Counted from the stretch's first letter, positions 21,598-30,637 are shown. The stretch: 64,000 nt of DNA from Mycobacterium nebraskense (GCF_002102255.1 NZ_LQPH01000144.1:1-64000), one strand, 5' to 3'. Notes: generated by a model from the letters alone, not told the origin. Translations and numbers: made by a program.

Positions 21598-21627
21598 GAG
21601 CCCCCGACACCAGGGTGTCAAGGGCTC
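21598..21627. terminator. Hairpin downstream of fixB
   Basis: GAGCCC...GACACC pairs with GGTGTC...GGGCTC around a 2-nt loop with one 2x2 internal mismatch. It starts 15 bp after the fixB stop. There is no strong U tract, as is common in mycobacteria. Confidence 0.65.
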
Positions 21628-21641
21628 CTGGGCCGAGGAAC

Positions 21642-22598
21642 TCAGCCCTTGCGCGCCTTGACGGCGTCGGTCAGCTGCGGAGCGACCTTGAACAGGTCGC
21701 CCACCACGCCGTAGTCGGCGATCTCGAAGATGGGCGCCTCTTCGTCCTTGTTGACGGCGACGATGGTCTTGGACGTCTGCATGCCCGCGCGGTGCTGGAT
21801 GGCTCCGGAGATGCCCAGCGCGATGTAGAGCTGGGGCGAGACCGTCTTGCCGGTCTGGCCGACCTGGAACTGGCCCGGGTAGTAGCCGGAGTCGACGGCG
21901 GCGCGCGACGCACCGACGGCCGCACCGAGCGAGTCCGCCAGCGCCTCGACCACGCTGAAGTTCTCCGCGCTGCCGACGCCGCGGCCACCGGAGACCACGA
22001 TGGTGGCCTCGGTGAGCTCTGGGCGGTCGCCCGCGACGGCGGGCTCGCGAGCGGTGATCTTGGTGGCGTTCTCGGCGGGCGCGGGCACCTCCACGGTGAC
22101 CTGCTCGCCGGCGCCGGCCTGCGGCTCGGCGTCAATGGCGCCACCGCGCACCGTGATGACCGGGGTGTCGCCGTTGGCCTGCGACTCGACGGTGAACGCA
22201 CCACCGAAGATGGAATGCACCGCCTTGTTGCCCTCCTGGACGCCGACCACGTCGACCAGCAGGCCGGATCCGATCCGGGCCGCGAGCCGGCCCGCGACCT
22301 CTTTGCCGTCGGCGTTGGCGGACAGCAGTACGGCGGCGGGTGCGTTCGACTCGGCCAGCGACGCCAGCACGTCGACCACCGGGGTGATCAGGTAATTCTC
22401 GGCGTCGTCGGACTCGGCGACGTAGATCTTGGCGGCGCCCGCCTCCTTCAACCCGTCGACCAGCGGCGCGGCAGTTCCGGGCTTGCCGACCACGACGGCG
22501 GCCGGCTCGCCCAGTGCGCGGGCGGCGGTGATCAATTCGGAGGTGACCTTCTTCAGTGCGCCTTCGGCGTGCTCAACGAGCACCAAAACTTCAGCCAT
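21642..22598 (-). CDS. fixB: Electron transfer flavoprotein alpha subunit
   Basis: The 318-residue FAD-binding subunit of ETF, which passes electrons from acyl-CoA dehydrogenases to the membrane chain. The N-terminal domain (AEVLVLVEH) is followed by the C-terminal FAD domain with [28 protein letters not shown] (residues about 237-256) and GISGAIQH. It follows fixA by 39 bp. Ortholog of Rv3028c. Confidence 0.96.
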   Translation of the reverse strand: MAEVLVLVEHAEGALKKVTSELITAARALGEPAAVVVGKPGTAAPLVDGLKEAGAAKIYVAESDDAENYLITPVVDVLASLAESNAPAAVLLSANADGKEVAGRLAARIGSGLLVDVVGVQEGNKAVHSIFGGAFTVESQANGDTPVITVRGGAIDAEPQAGAGEQVTVEVPAPAENATKITAREPAVAGDRPELTEATIVVSGGRGVGSAENFSVVEALADSLGAAVGASRAAVDSGYYPGQFQVGQTGKTVSPQLYIALGISGAIQHRAGMQTSKTIVAVNKDEEAPIFEIADYGVVGDLFKVAPQLTDAVKARKG

Positions 22599-22637
22599 GG
22601 TTTCTTCGCTCTTCTCGTCTGTGGGATGTGTGCTCGG

Positions 22638-23429
22638 CTAGATGATCTTCTGGCCAACCAGGTACTGGGAGATCTGGTTACCGCCCTCACCCTCGTCGGT
22701 GACCTTCTCACCCGCGGTCTTCGGCGGCTTCGGCGTCGACGACAGCACCGTCGACCCGGCGTTATCCAGCCCGACCTCGTCGCTTTCGACGCCGATTTCG
22801 GCCAGGGTCAACACCGTGACCTCTTTCTTCTTGGCGGCCATGATGCCCTTGAAGGAGGGGAAGCGCGGCTCGTTGATCTTCTCGGTCACACTCACCACCG
22901 CGGGCAGCGACGCCTCGAGCGTGAACACGCCGTCGTCGGTCTCGCGCTCGCCGGTGACCTTGCCGCCCTCGACGGACAGCTTGCGCAGGTGGGTCAGCTG
23001 CGGCAGGCCCAGGTACTCGGCGATGATGGCCGGCACCGCGCCGCCGGAACCGTCGGTGGACTCGTTACCGGCGATGACGAGCTCGGTTCCCTCGATGGTG
23101 CCCAGCGCGCGGGCCAGTGCCCACGCGGTCTGCACCACGCAGGACCCGCGCATGCCGTCGTCCTTGAGGTGAACGGCCTTGTCGGCGCCCATCGACAGCG
23201 CCTTGCGGATCGCCTCGGTGGCACGTTCGGGGCCCGCGGTCAGCACGGTCACCGAACCCTCGCCGCCCTCCCGCTCACGGATCTGCAGGGCCTCTTCGAC
23301 GGCGCGCTCGTTGATCTCGTCCAGCACCGCATCCGCGGCCTCCCGGTCCAGCGTGTAATCGCCGTCGTTCAGCTTGCGCTCGGACCAGGTGTCTGGGACC
23401 TGCTTGATCAGGACCACGATGTTCGTCAT
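22638..23429 (-). CDS. fixA: Electron transfer flavoprotein beta subunit
   Basis: The 263-residue partner of FixB. It begins with NIVVLIKQVPDTW and carries the AMP-binding region with DGMRGSCVVQTA and the ETF beta signature near VIAGNESTDGSGGAVPA. ATG at 23429 with a strong AAGGAGG ribosome-binding site; the frame extends upstream without coding character. First gene of the fixA-fixB operon, divergent from the methyltransferase gene at 23657. Ortholog of Rv3029c. Confidence 0.96.
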   Translation of the reverse strand: MTNIVVLIKQVPDTWSERKLNDGDYTLDREAADAVLDEINERAVEEALQIREREGGEGSVTVLTAGPERATEAIRKALSMGADKAVHLKDDGMRGSCVVQTAWALARALGTIEGTELVIAGNESTDGSGGAVPAIIAEYLGLPQLTHLRKLSVEGGKVTGERETDDGVFTLEASLPAVVSVTEKINEPRFPSFKGIMAAKKKEVTVLTLAEIGVESDEVGLDNAGSTVLSSTPKPPKTAGEKVTDEGEGGNQISQYLVGQKII

Positions 23430-23641
23430 GAGTGTGGTTCGTCCTCCTTGAAGGAGTCTCGCAGCAGTCGACCACGAGACTTTCAGTACGCGTTTTGCAG
23501 CGCACGGTCGTGTTACTACTCGGTAACTTTGTGCAGCCTGCATTCACACCATAGCGGGTCGTACTGCACGTTCTTGCGGCATGTCTACCGTCCGGAACCG
23601 GGGGCGCCCCGTCTCCGGTTCGCGAATCCGACACTTCGCGT

Positions 23642-23647
23642 TAGCCT
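23642..23647 (+). promoter_or_regulatory. Possible -10 element, leaderless start
   Basis: TAGCCT fits the mycobacterial TANNNT -10 and lies 9 bp before the ATG at 23657, which has no ribosome-binding site. A leaderless transcript is plausible; not proven. Confidence 0.4.
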
Positions 23648-23656
23648 GCCTATGCG

Positions 23657-24466
23657 ATGAGCGCAACCGTCCCCGACGTACCCCGGCACAGCCCCGGCGA
23701 TCCCTTGCCGCCGGCTGACCCCGTGCTGACGTTGACGGGCGAGCGCACCATCCCGGACCTGGACGTCGAAAACTACTGGTTTCGCCGTCACCAGGTGGTT
23801 TACCAGCGACTGGCCGGGCACTGCGCGGGCCGCGAGGTGCTCGAGGCCGGCTGCGGCGAGGGGTACGGCGCCGACCTGATCGCCGGCGTCGCCCGCCGGG
23901 TCGTGGCCGTGGATTACGACGAAGCCGCCGTGGCCCACGTGCGCACCCGCTACCCCCGGGTGGAGGTCATGCGCGCGAACCTGGCCGAGCTGCCGCTGCC
24001 GGACGCGTCGGTGGATATTGTGGTCAACTTCCAAGTCATCGAGCATCTGTGGGATCAAGCACAATTCGTCGCCGAGTGCGCGCGCGTGCTGCGTCGCGGT
24101 GGACAGCTGATGGTGTCTACACCCAACCGGATCACCTTCTCTCCCGGGCGCGACACCCCGATCAACCCGTTCCACACCCGCGAACTCAATGCCGCCGAGC
24201 TGGCCGAATTGCTGGTGGACGCCGGCTTTCGCGACGTGTCGGTCAGCGGCTTGTTCCACGGTCCGCGGCTGCGGAAGATGGACGCCCGCCACGGCGGCTC
24301 CATCATCGACGCGCAGATCGAGCGCGCGCTGGCCGACGCACCCTGGCCGGCTGAGCTGGCGGCGGACGTCGCCGCAGTGACGTGCGACGACTTCGAGATG
24401 GTGCAGAGCGGGTGCCGTGACATCGACGACAGCCTGGATCTGATCGCGATCGCGGTAGCGCCGTGA
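23657..24466 (+). CDS. Class I SAM methyltransferase (Rv3030-like)
   Basis: The 269-residue methyltransferase has SAM motif I VLEAGCGEGYGAD (about residues 67-79), motif II VVAVDYDEAAV and motif IV VVNFQVIEHL. It overlaps the downstream GH57 gene by 4 bp and heads a three-gene unit matching Rv3030-Rv3031-Rv3032, which is linked to 6-O-methylglucosyl lipopolysaccharide synthesis. A sugar O-methyltransferase role is inferred from this context. Confidence 0.88.
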   Translation: MSATVPDVPRHSPGDPLPPADPVLTLTGERTIPDLDVENYWFRRHQVVYQRLAGHCAGREVLEAGCGEGYGADLIAGVARRVVAVDYDEAAVAHVRTRYPRVEVMRANLAELPLPDASVDIVVNFQVIEHLWDQAQFVAECARVLRRGGQLMVSTPNRITFSPGRDTPINPFHTRELNAAELAELLVDAGFRDVSVSGLFHGPRLRKMDARHGGSIIDAQIERALADAPWPAELAADVAAVTCDDFEMVQSGCRDIDDSLDLIAIAVAP

Positions 24467-26043
24467 GCAGTTCGCACGACCGGGTGCCCGGCATGTTCAC
24501 CCTGGTCCTGCACACCCACCTGCCGTGGCTGGCCCATCATGGCCGGTGGCCGGTCGGTGAGGAGTGGCTCTACCAATCCTGGGCGGCGTCCTACCTGCCG
24601 CTGATGCGGGTGCTGAGCACGTTGGCCGACGAGGACCGCCACGGGCTGCTCACCCTCGGCATCACTCCGGTGGTGAACGCGCAGCTCGACGACCCGTACT
24701 GCCTTGACGGCATGCACCACTGGCTGGCCAACTGGCGGCTGCGGGCGGCCGAGGCCGCCAGCGTGCGGTCCGCTCCCCGTTCGAAGTCGGCCGGCTTCCT
24801 GTCATGCACGCCGGAAGCGTTGCGCGACTTGGGGGTTCGGGAGTGCGCCGAGGCCGATCGGGCGCTGGACGAGTTTGCCACCCACTGGCGGCACGGCGGT
24901 AGCCCGCTGTTGCGCGGCCTGATCGACACCGGCGCGCTCGAGTTGCTCGGCGGCCCGCTGGCCCATCCGTTCCAGCCGCTGCTCGCGCCGCGGCTGCGCG
25001 AGTTCGCCCTGCGCGAGGGGCTGGCGGACCCCCAGCAGCGGATGGCGCATCGCCCGAGCGGGATCTGGGCGCCCGAATGCGCTTACGCGCCCGGCATGGA
25101 GCACGGCTATGCGGCCGCGGGCATCACCCACTTCATGGTCGACGGCCCGTCGCTGCATGGCGACACCGCGCTGGGCCGGCCCGTCGGCGATACCGACGTG
25201 GTCGCGTTCGGGCGCGATTTGCAGGTCAGTTATCGGGTGTGGTCGCCCAAATCCGGCTACCCGGGCCACGCCGCCTACCGCGACTTCCACACCTATGACC
25301 ACCTCACCGGGCTGAAGCCGGCGCGGGTGACCGGCCGCAACGTGCCGTCGGAGGCCAAGGCGCCCTACGATCCCGAGCGTGCCGACCACGCGGTCGACAG
25401 CCATGTCGCCGACTTCGTCGACATGGTCCGCAACCGGCTGACGAGCGAATCCGAGCGGATCGGGCGGCCCGCCCACGTGGTCGCCGCCTTCGACACCGAA
25501 CTGTTCGGCCACTGGTGGTACGAAGGCCCGACGTGGCTGCAGCGGGTGCTGCGTGCACTGCCCGCCGCCGGCGTGCGGGTGGGAACGTTGAACGACGCCA
25601 TCGCCGACGGATTCGTCGGGCGCGCAGTGGAATTGCCGCCCAGTTCGTGGGGTTCGGGTAAGGACTGGCAGGTGTGGGCCGGCGACAAGGTGGCCGATCT
25701 CGTCCAGCTCAACACCGAAGTCGTCGACGCGGCGTTGAGCACTGTCGACAAGGCGCTGTCGCAGCGGGCATCGCTGGACGGGCCGCTCCCCCGCGACCAC
25801 GTCGCCGACCAGATCCTGCGCGAGACCCTGCTCACCGTCTCCAGCGACTGGCCGTTCATGGTGAGCAAGGACTCGGCCGCCGACTACGCGCGTTACCGCG
25901 CCCACCTGCATGCCCACGCCACCCGCGAGATCGCCGGGGCGCTGGCGTCCGGAAGGCGGGACACCGCGCAGCGGCTGGCCGACGGATGGAACCGCGCCGA
26001 CGGACTGTTCGGCGCACTCGACGCGCGCAGGCTGCCTCGATGA
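24463..26043 (+). CDS. GH57-family alpha-glucan branching enzyme (Rv3031-like)
   Basis: A 526-residue GH57 protein. The N-terminal barrel starts with LHTHLPWLAHHG. The presumed nucleophile Glu is in GIWAPECAY and the acid/base Asp in AAFDTELFGHWW. A C-terminal helical DUF1957-type region (about 420-520) carries WPFMVSKDSAADYA. Family members form alpha-1,6 branches in glucans. With the coupled methyltransferase and the downstream GT4 enzyme, it would build the branched methylglucose polysaccharide. GTG start overlapping the previous stop. Confidence 0.92.
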   Translation: MSSSHDRVPGMFTLVLHTHLPWLAHHGRWPVGEEWLYQSWAASYLPLMRVLSTLADEDRHGLLTLGITPVVNAQLDDPYCLDGMHHWLANWRLRAAEAASVRSAPRSKSAGFLSCTPEALRDLGVRECAEADRALDEFATHWRHGGSPLLRGLIDTGALELLGGPLAHPFQPLLAPRLREFALREGLADPQQRMAHRPSGIWAPECAYAPGMEHGYAAAGITHFMVDGPSLHGDTALGRPVGDTDVVAFGRDLQVSYRVWSPKSGYPGHAAYRDFHTYDHLTGLKPARVTGRNVPSEAKAPYDPERADHAVDSHVADFVDMVRNRLTSESERIGRPAHVVAAFDTELFGHWWYEGPTWLQRVLRALPAAGVRVGTLNDAIADGFVGRAVELPPSSWGSGKDWQVWAGDKVADLVQLNTEVVDAALSTVDKALSQRASLDGPLPRDHVADQILRETLLTVSSDWPFMVSKDSAADYARYRAHLHAHATREIAGALASGRRDTAQRLADGWNRADGLFGALDARRLPR

Positions 26044-26056
26044 GTTGGGCGGCAGC

Positions 26057-27301
26057 GTGAAGATCCTGATGGTGTCGTGGGAGTACCCACCGGTAGTGAT
26101 CGGCGGGCTCGGCAGACACGTGCATCACCTGTCGACCGCGCTGGCGGCCGCCGGTCACGAGGTCGTCGTGCTGTCGCGCCACCCCACGGGTACCGATCCC
26201 AGCACGCACCCGTCGTCCGACGAGGTGGTCGACGGTGTCCGGGTGATCGCCGCCGCACAAGACCCGCACGAATTCTCCTTCGGCAGCGACATGATGGCGT
26301 GGACACTGGCGATGGGCCATTCCATGATCCGCGCCGGGCTGTCGCTGAAGAAGCGGGGCAACAACCGGCCGTGGCGTCCCGACGTCGTGCACGCACACGA
26401 TTGGCTGGTGGCTCATCCCGCCATCACGCTCGCCGAGTTCTACGACGTGCCAATGGTTTCCACCATCCACGCCACCGAAGCCGGACGGCATTCCGGCTGG
26501 GTGTCCGGTGCGATCAGCCGTCAGGTGCACGCCGTGGAGTCCTGGTTGGTGCGCGAATCCGACTCGCTGATCACGTGTTCGGCGTCGATGAGCGACGAGA
26601 TCACCGAACTGTTCGGTCCCGGGCTGGCCGGAATAACGGTCATCCGCAACGGTATCGACGCCGCGCGCTGGCCGTTCGCCGAGCGGCGGCCGCACACCGG
26701 CCCCGCCGAACTGCTCTACCTCGGACGGTTGGAATACGAGAAGGGTGTGCACGACGTCATCGCCGCCCTGCCGCGGATCAGGCGCACCCACCCCGGGACC
26801 ACACTGACCATCGCCGGCGAGGGCACTCAGCAGGAGTGGCTCATCGAGCAGGCCCGAAAGCATCGGGTGCTCAAGGCAACTCGGTTCGTCGGGCACCTCC
26901 ACCACGCCGAGCTGCTCGCGGTGCTGCATCGGGCCGATGCGGCGGTGCTGCCCAGCCACTACGAGCCGTTCGGAATCGTCGCGCTGGAGGCCGCCGCGGC
27001 CGGCACTCCACTCGTGACGTCGAACATCGGCGGCCTGGGCGAGGCGGTGCTCAACGGCCAGACCGGGGTGTCGTGTGCGCCCCGCGACGTCGCCGGGCTG
27101 GCCTCGGCCGTGCGGGTCGTGCTCGACGATCCGGACGCCGCGCAGCGGCGCGCCCGAGCCGCCCGCGAACGGCTCACCTCGGATTTCGACTGGAGGACCG
27201 TGGCCACGGAAACCGCGCAGGTGTATCTGGCGGCCAAGCGCGCCGAGCGGCAGCCCCAGCCACGGATGCCCATCGTTGAGCACGCCCTGCCAGACCGCTA
27301 A
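26057..27301 (+). CDS. GT4 alpha-1,4-glucosyltransferase (Rv3032-like)
   Basis: A 414-residue retaining glycosyltransferase with two Rossmann domains. Seen: the N-terminal WEYPPVVIGGLGRHVHHL loop that holds the nucleotide sugar, and the E-x7-E motif in EPFGIVALEA. Rv3032 of M. tuberculosis elongates alpha-1,4-glucan for methylglucose lipopolysaccharide and glycogen-like polymers. The GTG at 26057 gives the same 414-residue length. It is the last gene before the inserted 19-kb region. Confidence 0.94.
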   Translation: MKILMVSWEYPPVVIGGLGRHVHHLSTALAAAGHEVVVLSRHPTGTDPSTHPSSDEVVDGVRVIAAAQDPHEFSFGSDMMAWTLAMGHSMIRAGLSLKKRGNNRPWRPDVVHAHDWLVAHPAITLAEFYDVPMVSTIHATEAGRHSGWVSGAISRQVHAVESWLVRESDSLITCSASMSDEITELFGPGLAGITVIRNGIDAARWPFAERRPHTGPAELLYLGRLEYEKGVHDVIAALPRIRRTHPGTTLTIAGEGTQQEWLIEQARKHRVLKATRFVGHLHHAELLAVLHRADAAVLPSHYEPFGIVALEAAAAGTPLVTSNIGGLGEAVLNGQTGVSCAPRDVAGLASAVRVVLDDPDAAQRRARAARERLTSDFDWRTVATETAQVYLAAKRAERQPQPRMPIVEHALPDR

Positions 27302-27310
27302 CATCCAGCG

Positions 27311-28669
27311 ATGGGGCTGGAATATTCGAGCGTGGTCGACGCGCCTATCGCCGACGTCTTTGCGTGGCACACCAGACCGGGCGCGTTCGCCCGGCTCTCG
27401 CCGCCGTGGCAGCCCATGCGGCTGGTCACCGAGGCCACCTCGCTCAAGGACGGGCGGGCGACGCTGGCGCTACCGGGCGGCCTGCGCTGGGTAGCCGTCC
27501 ACCAGCCCGACGGCTATGACCCGCCGCGGCGCTTCGTCGACGCCATTGGCGGCGACGGACTGGCCACGCTGCCGGCACGAACCGCGGTGCGCTGGCGGCA
27601 CACCCACGACTTCGAAGACGTCGGCGACGGCCGCACCAGGGTCATCGACCGGGTTGACACCCCGGTGCCGGGGGCGTTGCTGCGTCCCATGTTCATCTAC
27701 CGGCACCGTCAGCTGGCTGACGATCTGGCCGCGCACCGGCTGGCCGCCGAGAACGGGCTGGCGCCGGCGACGGTCGCGGTCACCGGAGCGTCGGGGTTGG
27801 TGGGGTCGGCGTTGACGGCGTTTCTGAGCACCGGCGGCCATCGCGTCATCCGGTTGGTCCGCCGCAACCCGAGGGGCGACGACGAGCGGGAGTGGAATCC
27901 CGACGACCCCGACCGGGGGCTGTTCGACGGGGTGGACGCGGTCATCCATCTGGCGGGCGCGTCGATCGCCGGCCGGTTCACCGAGAAGCATCGAAAGGCC
28001 ATCCGCAACAGTAGGATTGGCCCCACCCGTCGGCTGGCCGAAGCGCTGGGCCGCACCGCGCACCGGCCGGCAGTACTCATCTCGGCTTCGGCGATCGGAT
28101 ACTACGGATACGACCGCGGCGATGACATCCTGACCGAGGACAGCGAACGCGGAGACGGTTACCTCGCCGACGTCGTGGCCGACTGGGAGGCGGCGACCGC
28201 ACCCGCGGAACAGGCCGGGGTGCGGGTGGTAAAGGTGCGCACCGGCATCGTGCAATCCCCGCGCGGCGGCACGTTGAAGCTGATGCGTCCGTTGTTCAGC
28301 GCCGGGTTGGGTGGCCGGCTCGGCGACGGCCGGCAGTGGCTGTCGTGGATCGGGATCGACGACCTGGTCGACATCTATCACCGCTCATTGTGGGACGAAC
28401 CCCTGTCGGGACCCGTGAATGCCGTTGCGCCGCAGCCGGTTCGCAACAGCGAGTACACCGCCACCCTGGCCCGCGTGGTACACCGGCCCGCGGTGTTGCC
28501 GGTGCCGTCGCTGGGGCCGCGGGTGCTGCTTGGCGAGCAGGGCGCGCGTGAATTGGCGTGCGCCAGTCAGCGGGTGGCTCCGCAGAAGCTGACCGCGGTC
28601 GGGCACCGGTTCCGCCAGCCCGATCTCGAGCAGGCGCTGCGCCACCTGTTGGGGCGGGTAGGCGAGTAA
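27311..28669 (+). CDS. SRPBCC + TIGR01777-type epimerase fusion
   Basis: A 452-residue two-domain protein. Residues 1-150 form an SRPBCC/START-like domain (YSSVVDAPIADVFAWH). Residues 155-445 form an NAD(P)-binding extended SDR of the YfcH/SDR39U1 type with TGASGLVGSAL, followed by the DUF1731-like C-terminus (LACASQRVAPQKL). The biochemical role is unknown. It starts 9 bp after the Rv3032-like gene, so it could be cotranscribed, but it is not part of the Rv3032-Rv3033 order and so marks the left edge of the inserted block. Confidence 0.85.
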   Translation: MGLEYSSVVDAPIADVFAWHTRPGAFARLSPPWQPMRLVTEATSLKDGRATLALPGGLRWVAVHQPDGYDPPRRFVDAIGGDGLATLPARTAVRWRHTHDFEDVGDGRTRVIDRVDTPVPGALLRPMFIYRHRQLADDLAAHRLAAENGLAPATVAVTGASGLVGSALTAFLSTGGHRVIRLVRRNPRGDDEREWNPDDPDRGLFDGVDAVIHLAGASIAGRFTEKHRKAIRNSRIGPTRRLAEALGRTAHRPAVLISASAIGYYGYDRGDDILTEDSERGDGYLADVVADWEAATAPAEQAGVRVVKVRTGIVQSPRGGTLKLMRPLFSAGLGGRLGDGRQWLSWIGIDDLVDIYHRSLWDEPLSGPVNAVAPQPVRNSEYTATLARVVHRPAVLPVPSLGPRVLLGEQGARELACASQRVAPQKLTAVGHRFRQPDLEQALRHLLGRVGE

Positions 28670-28707
28670 TAGATCTACCGCAGTTGGGCCTGATCACGCC
28701 CAGTTTA

Positions 28708-28738
28708 AATCTCTTAATGATTCAATCTCTTAATGATC
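28708..28738. repeat. Tandem AATCTCTTAATGAT repeat at a start codon
   Basis: AATCTCTTAATGAT occurs at 28708 and again at 28724, a 16-bp period. The second copy contains the ATG (28733) of the hydrolase gene. Direct half-sites for a regulator, or a slippage duplication, are both possible. Confidence 0.6.
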
Positions 28739-29719
28739 TCAGGTGCGCTGATCCGGCATGCCGGTCGGACCAGCGCGGCCGTGATCGGCATCTTCGCGCT
28801 GGCCGCGATGGTGCTTGCCGCGCGCCCGGCCCGAGCCGAAGCCACCGAAGCGGACAGCACGACCGACGTCGCATGCGCAAGCGCGACCCAGGCGGTACCG
28901 ACGACCTGGTATTTCCCGAGCACGCCGCCTCGGGGATTGGTCTGGCTGCAGCACGGCTTCGTCGAAGGCAAGAAAGTATGGTCGGCCTTCGCCACCGAGG
29001 TCGCCGAGAGCGGCTACCTGGTGATGGCCACCACGCTGCCCACCCTCAGCGTCTCCGGCTGCACGGTGGAACACCTGATCGACAACACCGGCTTCCTGGG
29101 CAACATCGCCGATGTCTTTGCCCACAAAGACGATCCGAATGGCGCGTTGGCGACGTCCTTCGCGATGGCGGCGGCGACGGTCGGCCGGCCTGTCACGCCG
29201 TTGCCCGACAATCTGGTTTTCGTGGGGCATTCGGCCGGGGCCGAGGCCGTCGAATACGTCGCGGAGCGTCTGCACAGCACCTACCCGGCAACCTTCGCCC
29301 AATTGCGCGGCATCGTGAGCGAAGACGGCGTGAAGTCGTTCATCGGTTCCAATACCGACGACGCGCTGGCAGGTCTGGCAGGCACCACGCTGCCGATCTA
29401 CGCCACGGCGTCGCCGCATCTTCTTTGCAACTTCTTCCAACGCGGCACCAAGGCAATCGAACGGTATCTGTCGGATCGTGCATTTCACGGGGTGAAGATC
29501 ACGACCGGCGCCCACGGCGACGCGCTCGGCCCATCGTCGCCGACTTACGAGAACCTGGTGTGTGGTCGCCCGAAGCCGGACAACGTCGCGGCGGTATGGG
29601 GTCTGACACGAGGCTGGATCGCCGATATGTTTGCGGGAACGATCACACCCGATTTCTACCCGGGCGGAAGCTATTACACCGAACTCTTGACGGCCGGCAC
29701 CATCACGACACTGCCGTGA
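28733..29719 (+). CDS. Secreted alpha/beta-hydrolase-like protein
   Basis: The 328-residue protein has a signal peptide (hydrophobic core AAVIGIFALAAMVLAA, cleavage after ARA-EA near residue 35). The hydrolase core contains the oxyanion-type HGF (WLQHGF) and nucleophile motif GHSAG (about residue 165). A substrate cannot be assigned. The ATG lies inside a tandem repeat with no ribosome-binding site, so leaderless translation or another start is possible. It is convergent with the MarR gene at 29832. Confidence 0.75.
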   Translation: MISGALIRHAGRTSAAVIGIFALAAMVLAARPARAEATEADSTTDVACASATQAVPTTWYFPSTPPRGLVWLQHGFVEGKKVWSAFATEVAESGYLVMATTLPTLSVSGCTVEHLIDNTGFLGNIADVFAHKDDPNGALATSFAMAAATVGRPVTPLPDNLVFVGHSAGAEAVEYVAERLHSTYPATFAQLRGIVSEDGVKSFIGSNTDDALAGLAGTTLPIYATASPHLLCNFFQRGTKAIERYLSDRAFHGVKITTGAHGDALGPSSPTYENLVCGRPKPDNVAAVWGLTRGWIADMFAGTITPDFYPGGSYYTELLTAGTITTLP

Positions 29720-29730
29720 CGAGTCACGGC
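29713..29730. terminator. Palindrome overlapping the hydrolase stop
   Basis: GCCGTGAC and GTCACGGC are perfectly complementary around GA and include the TGA stop. A second short hairpin, GGCGGC AAC GCCGCC, follows at 29759-29773. Termination between convergent genes is the likely use; an operator is possible. Confidence 0.4.
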
Positions 29731-29831
29731 ACCGAACGGACGGTCACTGGCCCGCCACGGCGGCAACGCCGCCAAACCGGCCGAAATCCCAGCTCGGAGA
29801 GCGGGCGTCAGCGCGGTACCGCATGGCGCGA

Positions 29832-30332
29832 TCACGGATCAATGCCGGCCCTGTCCAGTTCGCCCCGAAATCGCTGCATCGCATGGATCACCGCACCGAG
29901 CACCCGATGCGCGGCCATCAAGTCGCCATCGGGCAGCTCCTCGAGGGCCACACGAGTGTGCGCACCCAGCGGACTGAAGAACGACCGGGCGGTAGCCAGG
30001 CCGGATTCACCGTGACGCAGGATGACCTTACGGCGATCGTCGGGGTGTGAATCACGGCGAATGTGGCCGGAATCGATCAAGCGATCCACCAGGTAGGTGA
30101 TGGCCGAACCAGACAGTCCCATCCGTTGGCTGAGGTCACCTGAGGTCATCGGCCATCCTGCGGTTTCTGCCACCATGATGTACATCAGCGCACGGAAGTC
30201 GTTGGGCCGCAAGTGATGCGACACCGCAAACTGCCGGCCGATCTGGTCGGATTCCGTTGACATCTCCCGCAGATCGGCCGAGATCAGCGCCTCCAGCGCA
30301 TCGCGGCGCCGGCGCTGCTCATCAGCTTCCAT
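29832..30332 (-). CDS. MarR-family regulator, CrtR-like
   Basis: A 166-residue winged-helix regulator. The recognition region reads LSQRMGLSGSAITYLVDRLI, and the wing has DDRRKVILRH. It is divergent from crtE, with two long dyads between them. The same arrangement holds for C. glutamicum crtR, a MarR repressor of the crt operon that is relieved by GGPP. It is a clear paralog of the MarR at 39557 (shared IMVAETAG, AITYLVDR and IDSGH segments). The ATG at 30332 is preferred; an ATG five codons upstream exists. A TATGCT hexamer lies just upstream. Confidence 0.88.
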   Translation of the reverse strand: MEADEQRRRRDALEALISADLREMSTESDQIGRQFAVSHHLRPNDFRALMYIMVAETAGWPMTSGDLSQRMGLSGSAITYLVDRLIDSGHIRRDSHPDDRRKVILRHGESGLATARSFFSPLGAHTRVALEELPDGDLMAAHRVLGAVIHAMQRFRGELDRAGIDP

Positions 30333-30364
30333 AACGGTGTGCAGCATATCCCCGAATCGCCAGA

Positions 30365-30399
30365 CATTTCAGTTGGTTAATGGTTAATTTGCTGAAATG
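30365..30399. promoter_or_regulatory. crt operator 1 (marR side)
   Basis: A 35-bp dyad centred on 30382: outer arms CATTTCAG and CTGAAATG, inner half-sites TTAA at 30377 and 30384 on either side of TGG. It lies 33 bp upstream of the marR start, well placed for autoregulation. The architecture is shared with operators 2 and 3. Confidence 0.85.
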
Positions 30400-30447
30400 C
30401 CTCGGTTGGGGCGGCTTTGCCCCGCGGGTTCCGGACTGGCGGAGCAC

Positions 30448-30492
30448 CATTACCTTCAGTAAGTTAATGTTTAAATTACTGAAGGTGATGGG
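30448..30492. promoter_or_regulatory. crt operator 2 (crtE side)
   Basis: A 45-bp near-perfect palindrome centred on 30470 with only two mismatched pairs. It runs outward from TTAATGTTTAA through TTACTGAAGGT on the right and its complement ACCTTCAGTAA on the left, to CCAT/ATGG ends. It directly precedes a candidate -10 (TAAGAT, 30494), so an occupied site would block the crtE promoter. Confidence 0.9.
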
Positions 30493-30637
30493 TAAGATCG
30501 TCCGAGGTTGAGAAGGGCCCATCGGAGCGATTTCGCGGCGGCAGCGTGGCCGGTTTGTGGTTCCGGGCACCGGCTATGACCGCGTGTGTTTGAGCCGTTC
30601 TAACCTGGGAAATGCCAAGCCGTCCAGGAGGGAGCGC

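Larger units (their letters stand above)
21171..21641. other. 471-bp gap between kinase and fixB
   Basis: No convincing gene is seen. Short open frames on both strands here lack ribosome-binding sites and recognisable domains. The stretch is less GC-rich than its surroundings. It holds a perfect 12-bp inverted repeat (21518-21547) and the fixB terminator (21598-21627). The part nearest 21171 must carry the promoter of the kinase gene. Confidence 0.6.
30333..30637. other. Divergent marR/crtE promoter region
   Basis: A gene-free stretch that is AT-rich around 30360-30490 and GC-rich elsewhere. It contains operators 1 and 2. A TAAGAT hexamer at 30494-30499 just right of operator 2 could be the crtE -10. 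About 130 bases of leader before the crtE GTG show no obvious structure. Confidence 0.6.

Noticed and set aside
21188-21610. Open frames on both strands in the kinase-fixB gap (for example 140 codons on the minus strand)
   Set aside because: No ribosome-binding site, no recognisable domain and many rare-looking residues; consistent with random frames in GC-rich DNA.
30557-30637. Upstream extension of crtE to an ATG at 30557
   Set aside because: The AGGAGGG ribosome-binding site at 30626 directly before GTG 30638 marks the real start, and the extra residues have no family match.
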